Part shown: one piece after another, positions 36,202 to 50,026 of the stretch
Layout: the number at the start of each line of letters is the position of its first letter
Numbering within the stretch: position 1 is the first letter of the stretch
Assembly: GCF_900176275.1 (NCBI RefSeq)
Contig: NZ_FWXD01000001.1
Coordinates: 248,001-312,000 of the forward strand
DNA: 64,000 nucleotides
Origin: Andreprevotia lacus DSM 23236
GTDB taxonomy: Bacteria > Pseudomonadota > Gammaproteobacteria > Burkholderiales > Chitinibacteraceae
Direction: 5' to 3'
Position numbers and translations under genes: made by a program
Notes under the pieces: model-generated
Database searches by the model: none
Told to the model about the DNA's origin: nothing
What the model saw: only the letters and a program-made list of their open reading frames with translations

Positions 36202-37932
36202 ATGACAGATCGCGTTGCCGAGTTTCAAGCCCCCAAGATCAAGCTGCGTGATCTGGCGCACCAGTTCTGGTCGCTGGCACGTCCGTACTGGACCTCGGAC
36301 CAGAAATGGCAAGGGCTGGGCCTGCTTGCGCTGGTGGTCGCGTTGTCGTTGGCGGTTGTCTACATGACGGTGCAGGTGAATGCCTGGTACAACGACTTTT
36401 ATACCGCGCTGCAGAATTACGACGTGCCTGCTTTCTGGGCCGCGCAAAAGCGCTTCGCCATTCTCGCCTTCTTCTACATCATCTTTGCCGTGCATGGCAC
36501 CTACTTCCGCCAGATGCTGGAAGTGAAATGGCGCAAGTGGCTGACCGAGCATTTCCAGCAGAAATGGTTGCAGGATCAACGCTATTACCGTTTGCAGCTG
36601 ACCGATGCTGCGACCGACAACCCCGATCAACGTATTGCCGAGGACGTCAGGGATTTTGTTGGCGCTTCGCTCAGCCTGTCGGTTGATCTGCTGCGCTCGG
36701 TGGTCTCGCTGGTGTCCTTTGTCGGCGTGCTGTGGACTCTGTCCGGTGCACTGTCCTTCACGCTGGCCGGCCACGCCGTGTCCATTCCGGGCTATATGGT
36801 CTGGGTGGCGGTGGTGTACGCATTGATCGGCACCGTGCTGACCTTTTTCATCGGCCGCCCATTGATCGGCCTGAACTTCCTGCAACAGCGCTTCGAGGCT
36901 GATTTCCGCTACAGCCTGGTGCGGTTGCGCGAAAATGCCGAATCCATTGCGCTGTATCGCGGCGAGGGCGAGGAAAGCAAACGCCTGGATTTGCGGCTGG
37001 GCCGCATCGTGCAGAACTACTGGCAGTTGATGCGCATGCAGAAGCGGCTGGGTTCATTCACGTCTTTCTGGGGCCAATTGGCGATCATTTTCCCCTTCTT
37101 CGTGGCTGGGCCGCGCTATCTGGCCAAGGAATTTGCGCTGGGTCAGTTGATGCAGATTTCGTCCACCTTCGGGCGGGTGTATGACGCGCTGCAGTTCATC
37201 ATTGATTCGTTCGGGACGCTGGCGACCTGGAAGGCGGTGATCGATCGCCTATATACCTTTGATCTCGGTATTGCCAAGGCCGCCACATTGCCGGTGTTGC
37301 CGGTGGCTGATCGCGAGCAAGGGTTGGCACTGGCGAACGTATCGGTACGCAAGCCGGATGGCGAAACCGTGATTGCTGATTTCAGTCTCGACCTGATTGC
37401 AGGCGACCGTCTGTTGATCCAAGGCCGCTCCGGTTGCGGCAAGAGCATGTTCCTGCGCACCTTGGCCGGCATCTGGCCATTTGCGGCGGGCGACGTAGCC
37501 TATCCACATCACCCCGATACGCTGTTCCTGTCGCAGCGGCCGTATCTGCCGCTGGGCACGTTGCGCGAGGCCTTGTCTTATCCGCACGCAGCCATTGAGG
37601 ACAACGAACGTTTGCAGCAGGTATTGGCCACCATGCAGCTCAGCTATCTGGTCAGCCGTCTCGACGATACCGATCAATGGGCGCACGTATTGAGCTGGGG
37701 TGAGCAGCAGCGCATCGCACTGGCGCGTGCCCTGTTGCATCGTCCGGCGGTGCTGGTGCTGGATGAAGCGACTTCGGCCATCGACGAAGCGACCGAGGCG
37801 GCCGTCTATCAAGCCGTGATCGACGCCTTGCCGGAGGGCGTGATCATCAGCGTGGCGCATCGCAGCACGCTGAAAGCCTTCCATGATCGCGTGCTCAACT
37901 GCCACGGCGATGGCCACTGGGCTTTGGCCTGA
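36202..37932 (+). CDS. ABC exporter (permease-ATPase fusion) of the SbmA/BacA-YddA type
   Basis: The 576-residue protein combines an N-terminal ABC_membrane_2 permease with about six helices ([20 protein letters not shown] and [19 protein letters not shown] are typical) and a C-terminal ATPase. Walker A is GRSGCGKS, the signature is LSWGEQQR instead of LSGGEQQR, Walker B is [10 protein letters not shown], and the switch histidine is in SVAHRS. Related proteins carry peptides, vitamin B12 or antibiotics, or act in the uptake of antimicrobial peptides. AGGGTG precedes the ATG. It is 61 bp after the secreted hypothetical gene and 43 bp before hemE. Confidence 0.9.
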   Translation: MTDRVAEFQAPKIKLRDLAHQFWSLARPYWTSDQKWQGLGLLALVVALSLAVVYMTVQVNAWYNDFYTALQNYDVPAFWAAQKRFAILAFFYIIFAVHGTYFRQMLEVKWRKWLTEHFQQKWLQDQRYYRLQLTDAATDNPDQRIAEDVRDFVGASLSLSVDLLRSVVSLVSFVGVLWTLSGALSFTLAGHAVSIPGYMVWVAVVYALIGTVLTFFIGRPLIGLNFLQQRFEADFRYSLVRLRENAESIALYRGEGEESKRLDLRLGRIVQNYWQLMRMQKRLGSFTSFWGQLAIIFPFFVAGPRYLAKEFALGQLMQISSTFGRVYDALQFIIDSFGTLATWKAVIDRLYTFDLGIAKAATLPVLPVADREQGLALANVSVRKPDGETVIADFSLDLIAGDRLLIQGRSGCGKSMFLRTLAGIWPFAAGDVAYPHHPDTLFLSQRPYLPLGTLREALSYPHAAIEDNERLQQVLATMQLSYLVSRLDDTDQWAHVLSWGEQQRIALARALLHRPAVLVLDEATSAIDEATEAAVYQAVIDALPEGVIISVAHRSTLKAFHDRVLNCHGDGHWALA

Positions 37933-37975
37933 TGATTTTTGCCGGTTCGCAGAACGGGCCGGCGTAGGAAAGAAA

Positions 37976-39034
37976 ATGACCGCACTGAAAAACGATACCT
38001 TCCTGCGCGCACTGCTGCGCCAGCCCGTTGACTACACCCCCGTCTGGCTGATGCGCCAGGCTGGGCGCTATCTGCCCGAGTACCGTGCGTCGCGCAAAAC
38101 GGCTGGCTCGTTCATGGATTTGTGCAAGTCCAAGGAGTTTGCCACCGAAGTCACTTTGCAGCCGCTGGATCGTTTCCCGCTCGATGCGGCCATCCTGTTC
38201 AGCGACATCCTCACCGTGCCGGATGCGATGGGCCTGGGTCTGTACTTTGCCGAGGGCGAGGGGCCGAAGTTCGAGCGCCCGCTTGTGGATGAGGCCGCGA
38301 TCAAGGCGCTGCGGGTGCCGGACATGGCCAGCTTGCAGTACGTGTTCGATGCCGTGGGCAGCATCCGCCGCGCGCTGGATGGCCGTGTGCCGCTGATCGG
38401 TTTCTCCGGTTCGCCATTCACGCTGGCGTGCTACATGATCGAAGGCGGTGGCTCGGACACCTTCAGCAAGGTCAAGACCCTGATGTATGACCGCCCCGAG
38501 CTGCTGCACCACATCCTCGACATCAATGCGCAGGCAGTGACCCTGTACCTGAATGCGCAGATTGATGCCGGTGCGCAGGCGGTGCAGATTTTCGATACCT
38601 GGGGCGGCGCGCTGGCCTTTGGCAAGTATCAGGAATTCTCGCTGTCCTATATGCAGCGCATCGTGGCCGGCCTCAAGCGCGAGGCCGATGGTCGCCGTGT
38701 GCCGGTCATTCTGTTCACCAAGGGCGGTGGCCTGTGGCTGGAAGAACTGGCGGCCACTGGTTGTGATGCCCTAGGGCTGGACTGGACGGTGGATCTGGGC
38801 GATGCCCGCCGCCGCGTGGGTGACAAGGTGGCGCTGCAGGGCAATTTCGACCCCAACGCATTGTTCGCCAAACCGGCGGCCATCGAGGCTGAAGTCGCCC
38901 GCTTGTTGAAAGCTTACGGTGGTGGCACGGGTCATGTGTTCAACCTCGGCCACGGCATCAGCCAGTTCACCAATCCCGAGCATGTAACCGCCTTGGTCAA
39001 TGCCGTTCATCGGTTCTCGGGTAAACAGGGCTAA
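37976..39034 (+). CDS. hemE: Uroporphyrinogen decarboxylase
   Basis: HemE removes four carboxyl groups from uroporphyrinogen III to give coproporphyrinogen III in heme synthesis. The 352-residue enzyme has the signature [16 protein letters not shown] near residue 20, then [17 protein letters not shown] and the C-terminal [25 protein letters not shown] precedes the ATG. It is followed by a hairpin and an unusual AT-rich gap before priA. Confidence 0.97.
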   Translation: MTALKNDTFLRALLRQPVDYTPVWLMRQAGRYLPEYRASRKTAGSFMDLCKSKEFATEVTLQPLDRFPLDAAILFSDILTVPDAMGLGLYFAEGEGPKFERPLVDEAAIKALRVPDMASLQYVFDAVGSIRRALDGRVPLIGFSGSPFTLACYMIEGGGSDTFSKVKTLMYDRPELLHHILDINAQAVTLYLNAQIDAGAQAVQIFDTWGGALAFGKYQEFSLSYMQRIVAGLKREADGRRVPVILFTKGGGLWLEELAATGCDALGLDWTVDLGDARRRVGDKVALQGNFDPNALFAKPAAIEAEVARLLKAYGGGTGHVFNLGHGISQFTNPEHVTALVNAVHRFSGKQG

Positions 39035-39356
39035 AAGTAAAAACTGCATGGGAACAAGGACTTGCACCTTGTTCCTCAAGCAAGCACTTTAAAGTCTGCG
39101 CTAAGTTATGCACAGACTTGGAGCGTAAGAAAAATAGCTTGTCAATGCCGCCGCGCAGTGTTTGCTGATATAGCAGCAAAATGATCAAGTCTTTGATTTG
39201 TAAAGACTAAATTTTTCGGTTTAAAAAATAAGCAACTTAACTGCAATCAAGGCCACGCTTCGCTTCAGGGCAGATAATCGTGATTTGCCCACAAAATTAT
39301 CCACAGCTTCTGTGGATCGTTCGTCTGTGAAGAAATCGTGAACTTATGCTTACGAC
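39035..39356. promoter_or_regulatory. AT-rich hemE-priA gap with DnaA-box-like sites
   Basis: This 322-bp gap is far richer in A and T than its surroundings, especially 39165-39245. It holds two exact TTATNCACA DnaA boxes on the plus strand: TTATGCACA at 39106-39114 and TTATCCACA at 39297-39305. Weaker two-mismatch sites lie at 39285-39293 and, on the minus strand, 39311-39319. GATCAAGTCTTTG, within the AT-rich part, fits the IHF consensus at 12 of 13 positions. The end of the gap carries the inverted repeat ATCCACAG/CTGTGGAT. It may be the priA promoter with DnaA control, or an origin-like site. Both flanking genes point the same way, which does not help the origin idea. Confidence 0.5.
39051..39075 (+). 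terminator. Hairpin after hemE
   Basis: A perfect 9-bp stem (GGAACAAGG/CCTTGTTCC) lies 17 bases after the hemE stop, without a T-run. It may be a weak or Rho-assisted terminator. Confidence 0.45.
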
Positions 39357-43303
<3,947 letters not shown>

Positions 43304-43340
43304 GCGCAGAACCCTGGCAGGTTCTGCCTGTGGCGATCTG

Positions 43341-43378
43341 AAAAAAACGGCCATGGGCATGCACCATGGCCGTTTTGC
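43341..43378. terminator. Bidirectional terminator between argS and the kelch/BACON gene
   Basis: AAAACGGCCATGG pairs with CCATGGCCGTTTT, with A-rich and T-rich flanks. It can end argS and the convergent minus-strand gene. Confidence 0.85.
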
Positions 43379-43388
43379 ATTGCAGGAT

Positions 43389-46205
43389 TTAGTAGGTATT
43401 CAGCTTCAAACTGTAGTTGCCGATGATCCGCTGCAGATATGACGTTACTTCAATCACATAGGTGCCACTGATGCTGGCAGGGAGAGTGAAGCTGCCCGCA
43501 CCTGGTGGAATGCGCGAATTGCCATTCAGCCCGCTGCCGATGTCATCGTCATTGCTGGCGATCACGATGCCATTCGGGTCCTTCAGGTACAGATAAGTGT
43601 CGAAACCGCCATTGAGCTGGATGCTGATAGCCTGGCCCGCCGTGGCGTAAAAACTGTGGCGATTGGTGAAGTAGCTACTGCCGCGTGCGCCCGCCGTGCA
43701 CGATGAGTACGACAAGGAACCGCTCTGTGCGATGCCTGGGCGTATTTCGACAGGCAGGCATGCGGCCGGCTGGCTGCTTGCCGCCTGATTGATCGTGATA
43801 TTCAGACCTGCCGCTGCCAGTATGGCGCTGCGGGCGGGGCCATCGTTGGGCGCTACGCTGTATTTCAGGGAGATTTGCCCCACATTGCTGGCTGGGGAGG
43901 TGAGCGTAATCCAGCCAGGCAAAGCACCGACCGTCCAGCTGCAGCTATTGCTTGCATAAATGAAAATCGACTGGGTGTCGCCCTGGCTGTTTGCGGTTGC
44001 CGGCGCCGCACCGCTGGTGGACCCGACGCAGCCCACGGAGAGTCCGGCCGGTTGCGATACGGTGTAGTTGCTGCCGCCAATTTGCAGCGTGGCGACGCGC
44101 GGGCTGGCGCTGTTGGTATTCGGTGCGACGGTATAGTTGAACACACCGTTGCCATTGCCACTGGCGCTGCCCGTCGGGGTAAGCCAGTCGGGCAGGCCGG
44201 TAGCCGTCCAGCTGCAACCTGCTGTAGCCGAGACATTGACGCTACCCGGCCCACCGGCAGCCGCAAAGTTCTGGGTCGAAGTCGACAGCAATGGCTGAGA
44301 ACACGCCGAAGCAGCAGCTTGGGAAACGGTGTAATTCTGCCCGGCAATGGCAAGTGTTGCGCTGCGCGCCGCGCCGGAATTGCTGGCCAGGGTAAAACTG
44401 ATCTGGGCGCCACCGCTACCCGCAAGCGGGCTGACGGTGACCCAAGCCGGAACGCCGGTAACGCTCCACGTGCAACCACTGGCAACGGTCAAGGCAACAT
44501 TGCCGCTGACGGTGGCTGGACCAAAACTGGCGCTGTTGCTCGACAGGGTAGGGGTGCAGCTTGGTGCTGCGGCTGCCTGGGTTACGGTAAAGCTCAGGCC
44601 GGCAATCTGAAGCCAGGCGATCCGCGCATCCCCGCTGTTTGGCGCTACGGTAAAGCTGAGCGTTGCGCTGCCATTGCCTGCCGTTTGGGATGTGCTGATC
44701 CAGGCAGGAATATTGGTGACAGACCAATTGGTGCCGGCCGGCACGCTGACGCTGATATTGCCGCTGCCCCCGGCTGCAGTGAATGCCTGCGAGGCGGGCG
44801 TCATGGCTGCGGTGTTGGTGCCCAGGTTCTGGTTGATTGATACGGCGCTTTCATTGACGAATAGCGTAGCGCCCCGGCCAATCTGATTGGGTGGCGGGGT
44901 AAAGCTTGCAACGTTGAATGTAACGATGCCATTGCCGCTGCCCATGCCGCTGCCGGTAATGCTGAGCCAGCCTGAGGGGCGGTTCACAGACCACAGGCAG
45001 TTGGCAGGCAAAGTAACGGTAAACGACCCCGGGCCCCCACTTTGCGGGAACAGCAGCGATGCAGGATTGGTTGCATTGCTGATCAGGCCACATGCGGGGC
45101 TGAACCATTCCGCGGTGGCCGCGAGACTGCTGGAGCTACTGCCGGTGATGAGTATGGCATCGCCAGTACCCAGCACGGTTGCAATGCCCCAGTTGCGCGA
45201 GCTGGTGGTGCCGGTCTGCTGCCAGCTGTTGCTTTGCGGGTTATAAAGCTCGGCGCTGGTTTGTGTGACATAGCTTGAATTCCAGCCGCCAGTGACCAGG
45301 ACGCTGCCGTCTGCCAGCAACGACGCCTGGTGAGTGCTGCGGGGTGTCTGCATGACCGGGCCCGCACTGAACGTGTTGCTGACCGGATCAAATAGCTCGG
45401 TGCCGGACGGGAAGGTGCTACTTGCGTTACCGCCTGCGATCAGGACCTTGCCGCTCTTGAGCAGCGTGGCGCTTGCGTACGCACGAGCTGACAGCATGGA
45501 ACCGGTATATGCCCAGGTGCCGCTGCCCGGTGTCCAGAGCTCTGCGCTTGCGGTTGTGCCGCCGATGCCGAGGGCGCCCCCTGCGACCAGAACCCGATCG
45601 TCGGCCAGTACCGTGGCAGCGAATTGGTCGCGTGCCGTCTGCAGTGAGCCGCTGGCTGCAAAGCTGCCGGTGGCCGGGTCATAGATTTCGGTGCTCTGGA
45701 TCGAGCTGCCACCACCCACCACCAGTACTTTGCCGCTACTGAGCAACAGCACGACTGGGCTCCGTCGCGCAGTCAACATAGAGCCTGTTGGCGTCCAGCT
45801 ACCGGTAGCAGGATCGTACAGCTCTGCACTCTTGAGTGTAACCGACTGACCGTTGATATAGCCCAGGCCGCCGAGTACAAGTACGCGACCATCATTCAGG
45901 CGAATGGCCGCGTGGCCGCTGCGGGCGGTTTGCAAGCTACCGGTAGGGGAGAAGGTGTACGTTGCCGGCGCGTAGCGCTCTGCCGTTGCGGTCATGCTGC
46001 TCAAGCTGCCACTGGCGGTATCGCCCCCGGCAACCAGCACACTGCCGTCGGCGAGCAGGGTTGCTGTCTGTGATGAACGAGGTGTCTGCATATTGCCGAC
46101 CATCGCACTTGCCAGGGCCAGCGGCAGCCAACAGGACAACACCAGTGCACCCAGCAGGCGCATGAGCCAGCTGCTAGGGCTGGCTGATTTAAACGTTGTT
46201 TTCAA
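43389..46205 (-). CDS. Large secreted protein: kelch propeller, BACON repeats, PPC domain
   Basis: The 938-residue protein has a signal peptide (core LLGALVLSCWLPLALASA). Residues about 35-365 hold seven kelch-like repeats ending in blocks such as LLADGSVLVAGG, LNDGRVLVLGG and LKSGKVLIAGG, which should fold into a seven-bladed propeller. About 370-810 hold five BACON-like repeats (W-x-x-x-x-x-P-x-W with ...YTVSQAA ends), usually carbohydrate or mucin binding. The last 120 residues form a pre-peptidase C-terminal (PPC) domain. The start is a TTG fixed by GGGAGGT five bases upstream. No enzyme domain is visible, so an extracellular polymer-binding or adhesion role is inferred. Confidence 0.85.
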   Translation of the reverse strand: MKTTFKSASPSSWLMRLLGALVLSCWLPLALASAMVGNMQTPRSSQTATLLADGSVLVAGGDTASGSLSSMTATAERYAPATYTFSPTGSLQTARSGHAAIRLNDGRVLVLGGLGYINGQSVTLKSAELYDPATGSWTPTGSMLTARRSPVVLLLSSGKVLVVGGGSSIQSTEIYDPATGSFAASGSLQTARDQFAATVLADDRVLVAGGALGIGGTTASAELWTPGSGTWAYTGSMLSARAYASATLLKSGKVLIAGGNASSTFPSGTELFDPVSNTFSAGPVMQTPRSTHQASLLADGSVLVTGGWNSSYVTQTSAELYNPQSNSWQQTGTTSSRNWGIATVLGTGDAILITGSSSSSLAATAEWFSPACGLISNATNPASLLFPQSGGPGSFTVTLPANCLWSVNRPSGWLSITGSGMGSGNGIVTFNVASFTPPPNQIGRGATLFVNESAVSINQNLGTNTAAMTPASQAFTAAGGSGNISVSVPAGTNWSVTNIPAWISTSQTAGNGSATLSFTVAPNSGDARIAWLQIAGLSFTVTQAAAAPSCTPTLSSNSASFGPATVSGNVALTVASGCTWSVTGVPAWVTVSPLAGSGGAQISFTLASNSGAARSATLAIAGQNYTVSQAAASACSQPLLSTSTQNFAAAGGPGSVNVSATAGCSWTATGLPDWLTPTGSASGNGNGVFNYTVAPNTNSASPRVATLQIGGSNYTVSQPAGLSVGCVGSTSGAAPATANSQGDTQSIFIYASNSCSWTVGALPGWITLTSPASNVGQISLKYSVAPNDGPARSAILAAAGLNITINQAASSQPAACLPVEIRPGIAQSGSLSYSSCTAGARGSSYFTNRHSFYATAGQAISIQLNGGFDTYLYLKDPNGIVIASNDDDIGSGLNGNSRIPPGAGSFTLPASISGTYVIEVTSYLQRIIGNYSLKLNTY

Positions 46206-46716
46206 AGGTTACCTCCCTGAAGGAGCGCGAAAACGGAATATTTTCACGCAATGTCATAAAATATTATAAATTTGTTTAAATTTTGAAATTTTGTAGTAAA
46301 TTTATTGAAATTATGAGTGATTTTTCTTGGGTGCGCATCAGATAAATGCGTTTGGCATATCTGCCGGTGTGCCGCGATCAAGGCTCTTAAAGGCTCGGCC
46401 GGGAGGGCGCAAGCATTGTCAGCGGCTTGCTCGGGAGGGGACAGGGGAGGCGCGTTGAATGGGGCGTTTACGCTGATGTGGCGGTTGAGACCAAGATAAA
46501 GCTGCCAAGGTAACGCTTTGGCGTAACCGATACGGCTTTCGCTTACGGCAACGGGTACGCCGTCACCTTCGCAGGAGCAATTCAGGCCTGCGGCTTGTTT
46601 CAGCGGCTGATGCGGTGTGCCTGCTTGTAGATAGCCGCGATGCTTGGGCATGTGCGATATCGCAGCCAAAAAAAATGACTACCCCGGGGCAGCCATTCTT
46701 TTGTTGGCGCACGCCA
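46206..46716. other. AT-rich intergenic region upstream of the kelch/BACON gene
   Basis: Bases about 46235-46320 are strongly AT-rich, in contrast to the GC-rich surroundings, and probably contain the promoter of the minus-strand kelch/BACON gene. The rest (46320-46716) has ordinary composition. A minus-strand frame at 46244-46669 encodes 141 residues without a ribosome binding site or a recognised family, and I do not call it a gene. It could be a decayed gene. Confidence 0.5.
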
Positions 46717-47061
46717 TCACTCAATGATGTCCCGCCCATAACCGCCATGTGCCATCGGCAGCACGCTGCATACCAGCGCCGTTTTGCTGCCTTTGCTGTC
46801 CATGCTGATCAGCACATCGCGTTGCTCGGCATAGTCCTCGCCCTTGCGCAGCTCGTCTGCCGTCTTGTGCGTGCGCTTGATCTGCGCCTGCAGCCGCGCC
46901 TGGTCGATGTGGAGGTCGGGGCATTTCTTCTGCGCAAAATCGACCGATGCCAAAGTACTGCCGATCTGCGCCTGGATGGCATCCAGCTCGGTGACCTCGG
47001 CCAGCGCGGGCAGGGCTGCGGCGGCCAGCAACAGGGGGGTGAATGTGTGGGCGATACGCAT
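46717..47061 (-). CDS. Secreted hypothetical protein, 114 residues
   Basis: A signal peptide (MRIAHTFTPLLLAAAALPALA) leads into a mature part of about 90 residues, charged and probably helical. It has cysteines in KKCPDLHID and LVCSVLPMAHGG that may form a disulfide. No family recognised. The start at 47061 is fixed by AGGAG five bases upstream. It is divergent from the YdjC-type deacetylase gene. Confidence 0.75.
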   Translation of the reverse strand: MRIAHTFTPLLLAAAALPALAEVTELDAIQAQIGSTLASVDFAQKKCPDLHIDQARLQAQIKRTHKTADELRKGEDYAEQRDVLISMDSKGSKTALVCSVLPMAHGGYGRDIIE

Positions 47062-47202
47062 GCTTGCTCCTGCAGGATGGCCCGTCAGTAAAAAAGCAAA
47101 CCGCCTTCCCGTCAAGCTGCACAGCACCGTTGCATGCCAACTGGTTGCTTTCAATTTGCTGGCATATAGTTAAGCAATAAACTGACTATAACTCGCTTGA
47201 TG

Positions 47203-48153
47203 ATGAAACTTGCTGTTGCCCTCTGCTGTGCGCTGTTTGCCCTGCCTGCTGTTGCCACCCCACTCAGTGAATGTCTCGGCTATCAGCCCGAGGACAAGGT
47301 GCTCATCGTCAACGCCGACGATGTCGGCATGCACCCGGCGCTGGACGCCGCCGCCTTCAAGCTGATCGACAAGGGGTTGATCCAGGACATCTCGATGATG
47401 CCGCCCACCCCCAACTTTGCCAACGCCGCCGCTATGGCCAAGGCGCGTGGCATGGCGGTGGGCGTGCACCTCACCCTCACCAATGAATGGCAGGACAAAC
47501 AACCGTGGGGCGCCGTGCTGCCCAAAAGCGCAGTGCCATCGCTCTACAATCCCAAGGGGTACTTGTGGGCCACGGTGGAAGAGCTGGCGCAGCACGCCAA
47601 GCCCGATGAAGTGCACAAGGAACTGCTGGCGCAGATCGCCAAGGTGAAGGCAGCCGGGCTGACCATCAGCCATCTGGATGCACACATGATTTTCCCCAGC
47701 GGCAGCCCGGTACTGGCTGATCTCTATTTTGGCCTGGCAGCAGAAACGGGCCTGCCGGTGCTGGCCCAGTTCGGCGGCCTGCCCTATGCCCGGCAACTAC
47801 AGCTTACCCGTGATTTGCAGCGGGGCGGCATCCTCACCCCCGATACTTTCACCATGCTCTATGATCCGGCCAAGCGCCTGCCCGGCCAGCGCTACGACGG
47901 CTATGACCGCGTGCTGGCGCAACTGCCGCCCGGCATCAACCACCTGATCATTCATCCGGCCGAGGACAGCGCCAGTGCACGGGCGGCGATTGCGGATTTG
48001 AATTTGAGGTTGGCGGATTTTGCGGTGTGGAATGGAGTGCAGGTGCAGAAACTGATACAGGAAAAAGCGCTCAAACTAAGCGATTTCCGCCCTTTGCTGC
48101 ATGCGGCGCAAAGCCCCGTGGGCGGCAAAGGCAAGCGGTGTGGACAAGAGTGA
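47203..48153 (+). CDS. YdjC/ChbG-family carbohydrate deacetylase with signal peptide
   Basis: The family removes acetyl groups from chitooligosaccharides or related sugars. Metal-binding residues are visible in LIVNADDVGMHPA (Asp-Asp) and SHLDAHM (two histidines), and a late histidine in NHLIIHPAED. About 316 residues with a clear signal peptide (KLAVALCCALFALPAVA), which is unusual because E. coli ChbG is cytoplasmic. ATG codons at 47200 and 47203 are both possible; neither has a strong ribosome binding site. A methyltransferase gene follows 4 bp later. A role in chitin breakdown is plausible but inferred. Confidence 0.85.
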   Translation: MKLAVALCCALFALPAVATPLSECLGYQPEDKVLIVNADDVGMHPALDAAAFKLIDKGLIQDISMMPPTPNFANAAAMAKARGMAVGVHLTLTNEWQDKQPWGAVLPKSAVPSLYNPKGYLWATVEELAQHAKPDEVHKELLAQIAKVKAAGLTISHLDAHMIFPSGSPVLADLYFGLAAETGLPVLAQFGGLPYARQLQLTRDLQRGGILTPDTFTMLYDPAKRLPGQRYDGYDRVLAQLPPGINHLIIHPAEDSASARAAIADLNLRLADFAVWNGVQVQKLIQEKALKLSDFRPLLHAAQSPVGGKGKRCGQE

Positions 48154-48157
48154 TTGC

Positions 48158-48784
48158 ATGATGGATTTGCTACAAGACGATGTTCCAAGCCCGGTTGATC
48201 TGCGGCTGATGGATGATGCCAGCGAGTGGGCTGCGACTGCCATGGTCAAGCGCCCGTGGCGCTGCGAGTTCTTTGCTGCTTTTGCTTCTGTACTCAAGGT
48301 GTCGACATCACCGGTTGGCCGTGTGCTTGAGCTGGGTTCCGGGCCGGGTTTCCTGGCTGAACATCTGCTCAATGAAATGCCGTCGCTGGCCTGTGTAGCG
48401 CTCGATTTTTCTCCCGCCATGCACAAGCTTGCGCGTGAGCGCTTGGGGGCGCTTGCTACACGGGTGCAATTTGTCGAACGCAGCTTCAAGGAGCCGGAAT
48501 GGACACAGGGCCTGGGCTTGTTTGATGCGATTGTCACCAATCAGGCCGTACACGAGTTACGACACAAGCGCCATGCGCGGGAGTTGCATACTCAAGCGAG
48601 GAGCTTGCTTGTCCCCGGTGGCATATATCTGGTGTGCGATCACTTTGCAGGCGACAACGGGATGAAGAACGACCAGTTGTACATGACGGTCGCCGAGCAG
48701 CGTGATGCGTTGACGAATGCGGGTTTTTGCCACGTCGAGCAGGTGCTGTTGCAAGGTGGTTTGGTACTGCATCGGGCGATTTGA
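48158..48784 (+). CDS. Class I SAM-dependent methyltransferase
   Basis: The 208-residue protein shows motif I VLELGSGPGFLAEHLL, an acidic residue after strand 2 (CVALDFSPAMHKLARERLG), and FDAIVTNQAVHELRHKRHAR, the pattern of Methyltransf_25-type enzymes. The acceptor is unknown. It starts 4 bp after the deacetylase gene (ATG at 48158, second ATG at 48161), so both are probably on one message. Codon use looks less GC-biased than the neighbours. Confidence 0.82.
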   Translation: MMDLLQDDVPSPVDLRLMDDASEWAATAMVKRPWRCEFFAAFASVLKVSTSPVGRVLELGSGPGFLAEHLLNEMPSLACVALDFSPAMHKLARERLGALATRVQFVERSFKEPEWTQGLGLFDAIVTNQAVHELRHKRHARELHTQARSLLVPGGIYLVCDHFAGDNGMKNDQLYMTVAEQRDALTNAGFCHVEQVLLQGGLVLHRAI

Positions 48785-48999
48785 AGGTGGGCGACCCTAT
48801 AGGCAAGGATGTGGCACAAGCCTGCGATATCAATGGCAAGCCAGTGCTTGCCGGTTCATCGATCCGGTTGCTGAAGCTTGGTGCTGATGTGTTTGCACCG
48901 CTTTCCGACAAGGAAATTGGTGAACTGCGTTCAATGATCGGAGAGGTGTTTGTGGTCTATGAAATAGACCTGCATGGACATGCGTGGATCGAGAAATGA
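48781..48999 (+). CDS. Small hypothetical protein, about 72 residues
   Basis: The frame overlaps the end of the methyltransferase gene and contains GDPIGKDVAQACDINGKPVL, GSSIRLLKLG and ends VYEIDLHGHAWIEK. It is rich in beta-strand formers and has one cysteine. I do not recognise a family. The start is unclear: TTG at 48781 or GTG at 48787 would both overlap or touch the previous stop. Translational coupling to the methyltransferase gene is likely if it is real. Confidence 0.5.
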   Translation: MKVGDPIGKDVAQACDINGKPVLAGSSIRLLKLGADVFAPLSDKEIGELRSMIGEVFVVYEIDLHGHAWIEK

Positions 49000-49088
49000 T
49001 GGGAGCGCAATGGCGTGATGACGATCAATCATTCATTGGCGTTGATGGCAGATGAAATGGAGCTGGTTGATCCTGCACCTTGATAGCT

Positions 49089-49119
49089 AAAAAGCCACGC
49101 ATCAGCGTGGCTTTCTTTC
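49089..49119. terminator. Bidirectional terminator before glnB 3' end
   Basis: AAAGCCACGC pairs with GCGTGGCTTT around ATCA. It is flanked by A-rich and T-rich sides, and serves glnB (minus) and the convergent small genes (plus). Confidence 0.82.
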
Positions 49120-49133
49120 ATTCAAGCAGCCAA

Positions 49134-49547
<414 letters not shown>

Positions 49548-49568
49548 TTAGATTGCCTGTGCGGCTGA

Positions 49569-49928
49569 TTACTTCTTGGCCGGCTTGGCAGCAGGTGCGC
49601 TGGCCTTCGGTGCTGCGGTCGGTGCCGCCTTGGCCGGGGCGCTGGCCTTGCCAGCCGGTGCCGGGGCTGCGCCCTTGCCGCCGACGGTGATTTCCGGGGC
49701 AATCTTCTTGAAGGTGCCACCCTTGATGCCCGGCACTTGCTGGATGTCTTCAGCAGTCTTGAATGCGCCGTGTGCAGTGCGGTAGTCGATGATGGCCTTG
49801 GCCTTGGCCGGGCCGATGCCCTTGATGGCTTCAAGCTGTTGCTGGTTGGCGGTGTTAATATCCACCGCGGCGAGGGCGCTGCCCATCAGTGCGAAGACGC
49901 TGAACAGTGCGACGAGCCATTTTTTCAT
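49569..49928 (-). CDS. ComEA-like helix-hairpin-helix protein with Ala/Pro/Lys tail
   Basis: The 119-residue protein has a signal peptide (MKKWLVALFSVFALMGSALA) followed by a ComEA-type HhH domain (INTANQQQLEAIKGIGPAKA then FKTAEDIQQVPGI). It ends in about 40 residues of low-complexity Ala, Pro and Lys. ComEA binds incoming DNA in the periplasm during natural transformation. The basic tail may add DNA binding. No other competence gene is adjacent, though a secreted-type nuclease gene is nearby. Confidence 0.9.
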   Translation of the reverse strand: MKKWLVALFSVFALMGSALAAVDINTANQQQLEAIKGIGPAKAKAIIDYRTAHGAFKTAEDIQQVPGIKGGTFKKIAPEITVGGKGAAPAPAGKASAPAKAAPTAAPKASAPAAKPAKK

Positions 49929-50026
49929 GATGTATCTCCCGGAATATGTGCGTGGTGGCGCCGGCAGCAGCGCCGACGGCATCACTATAGCAAGCTCCGT
50001 TCATTTGTCAGATTAAATTCAGTTTC

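Noticed and set aside
46244-46669. Minus-strand frame of 141 residues
   Set aside because: No start signals and no recognised family; kept only as a possible decayed gene in the findings.
49018-49083. 21-codon frame before the glnB terminator
   Set aside because: Ribosome binding site too distant (about 12 bases) and no recognisable sequence; too short to support.
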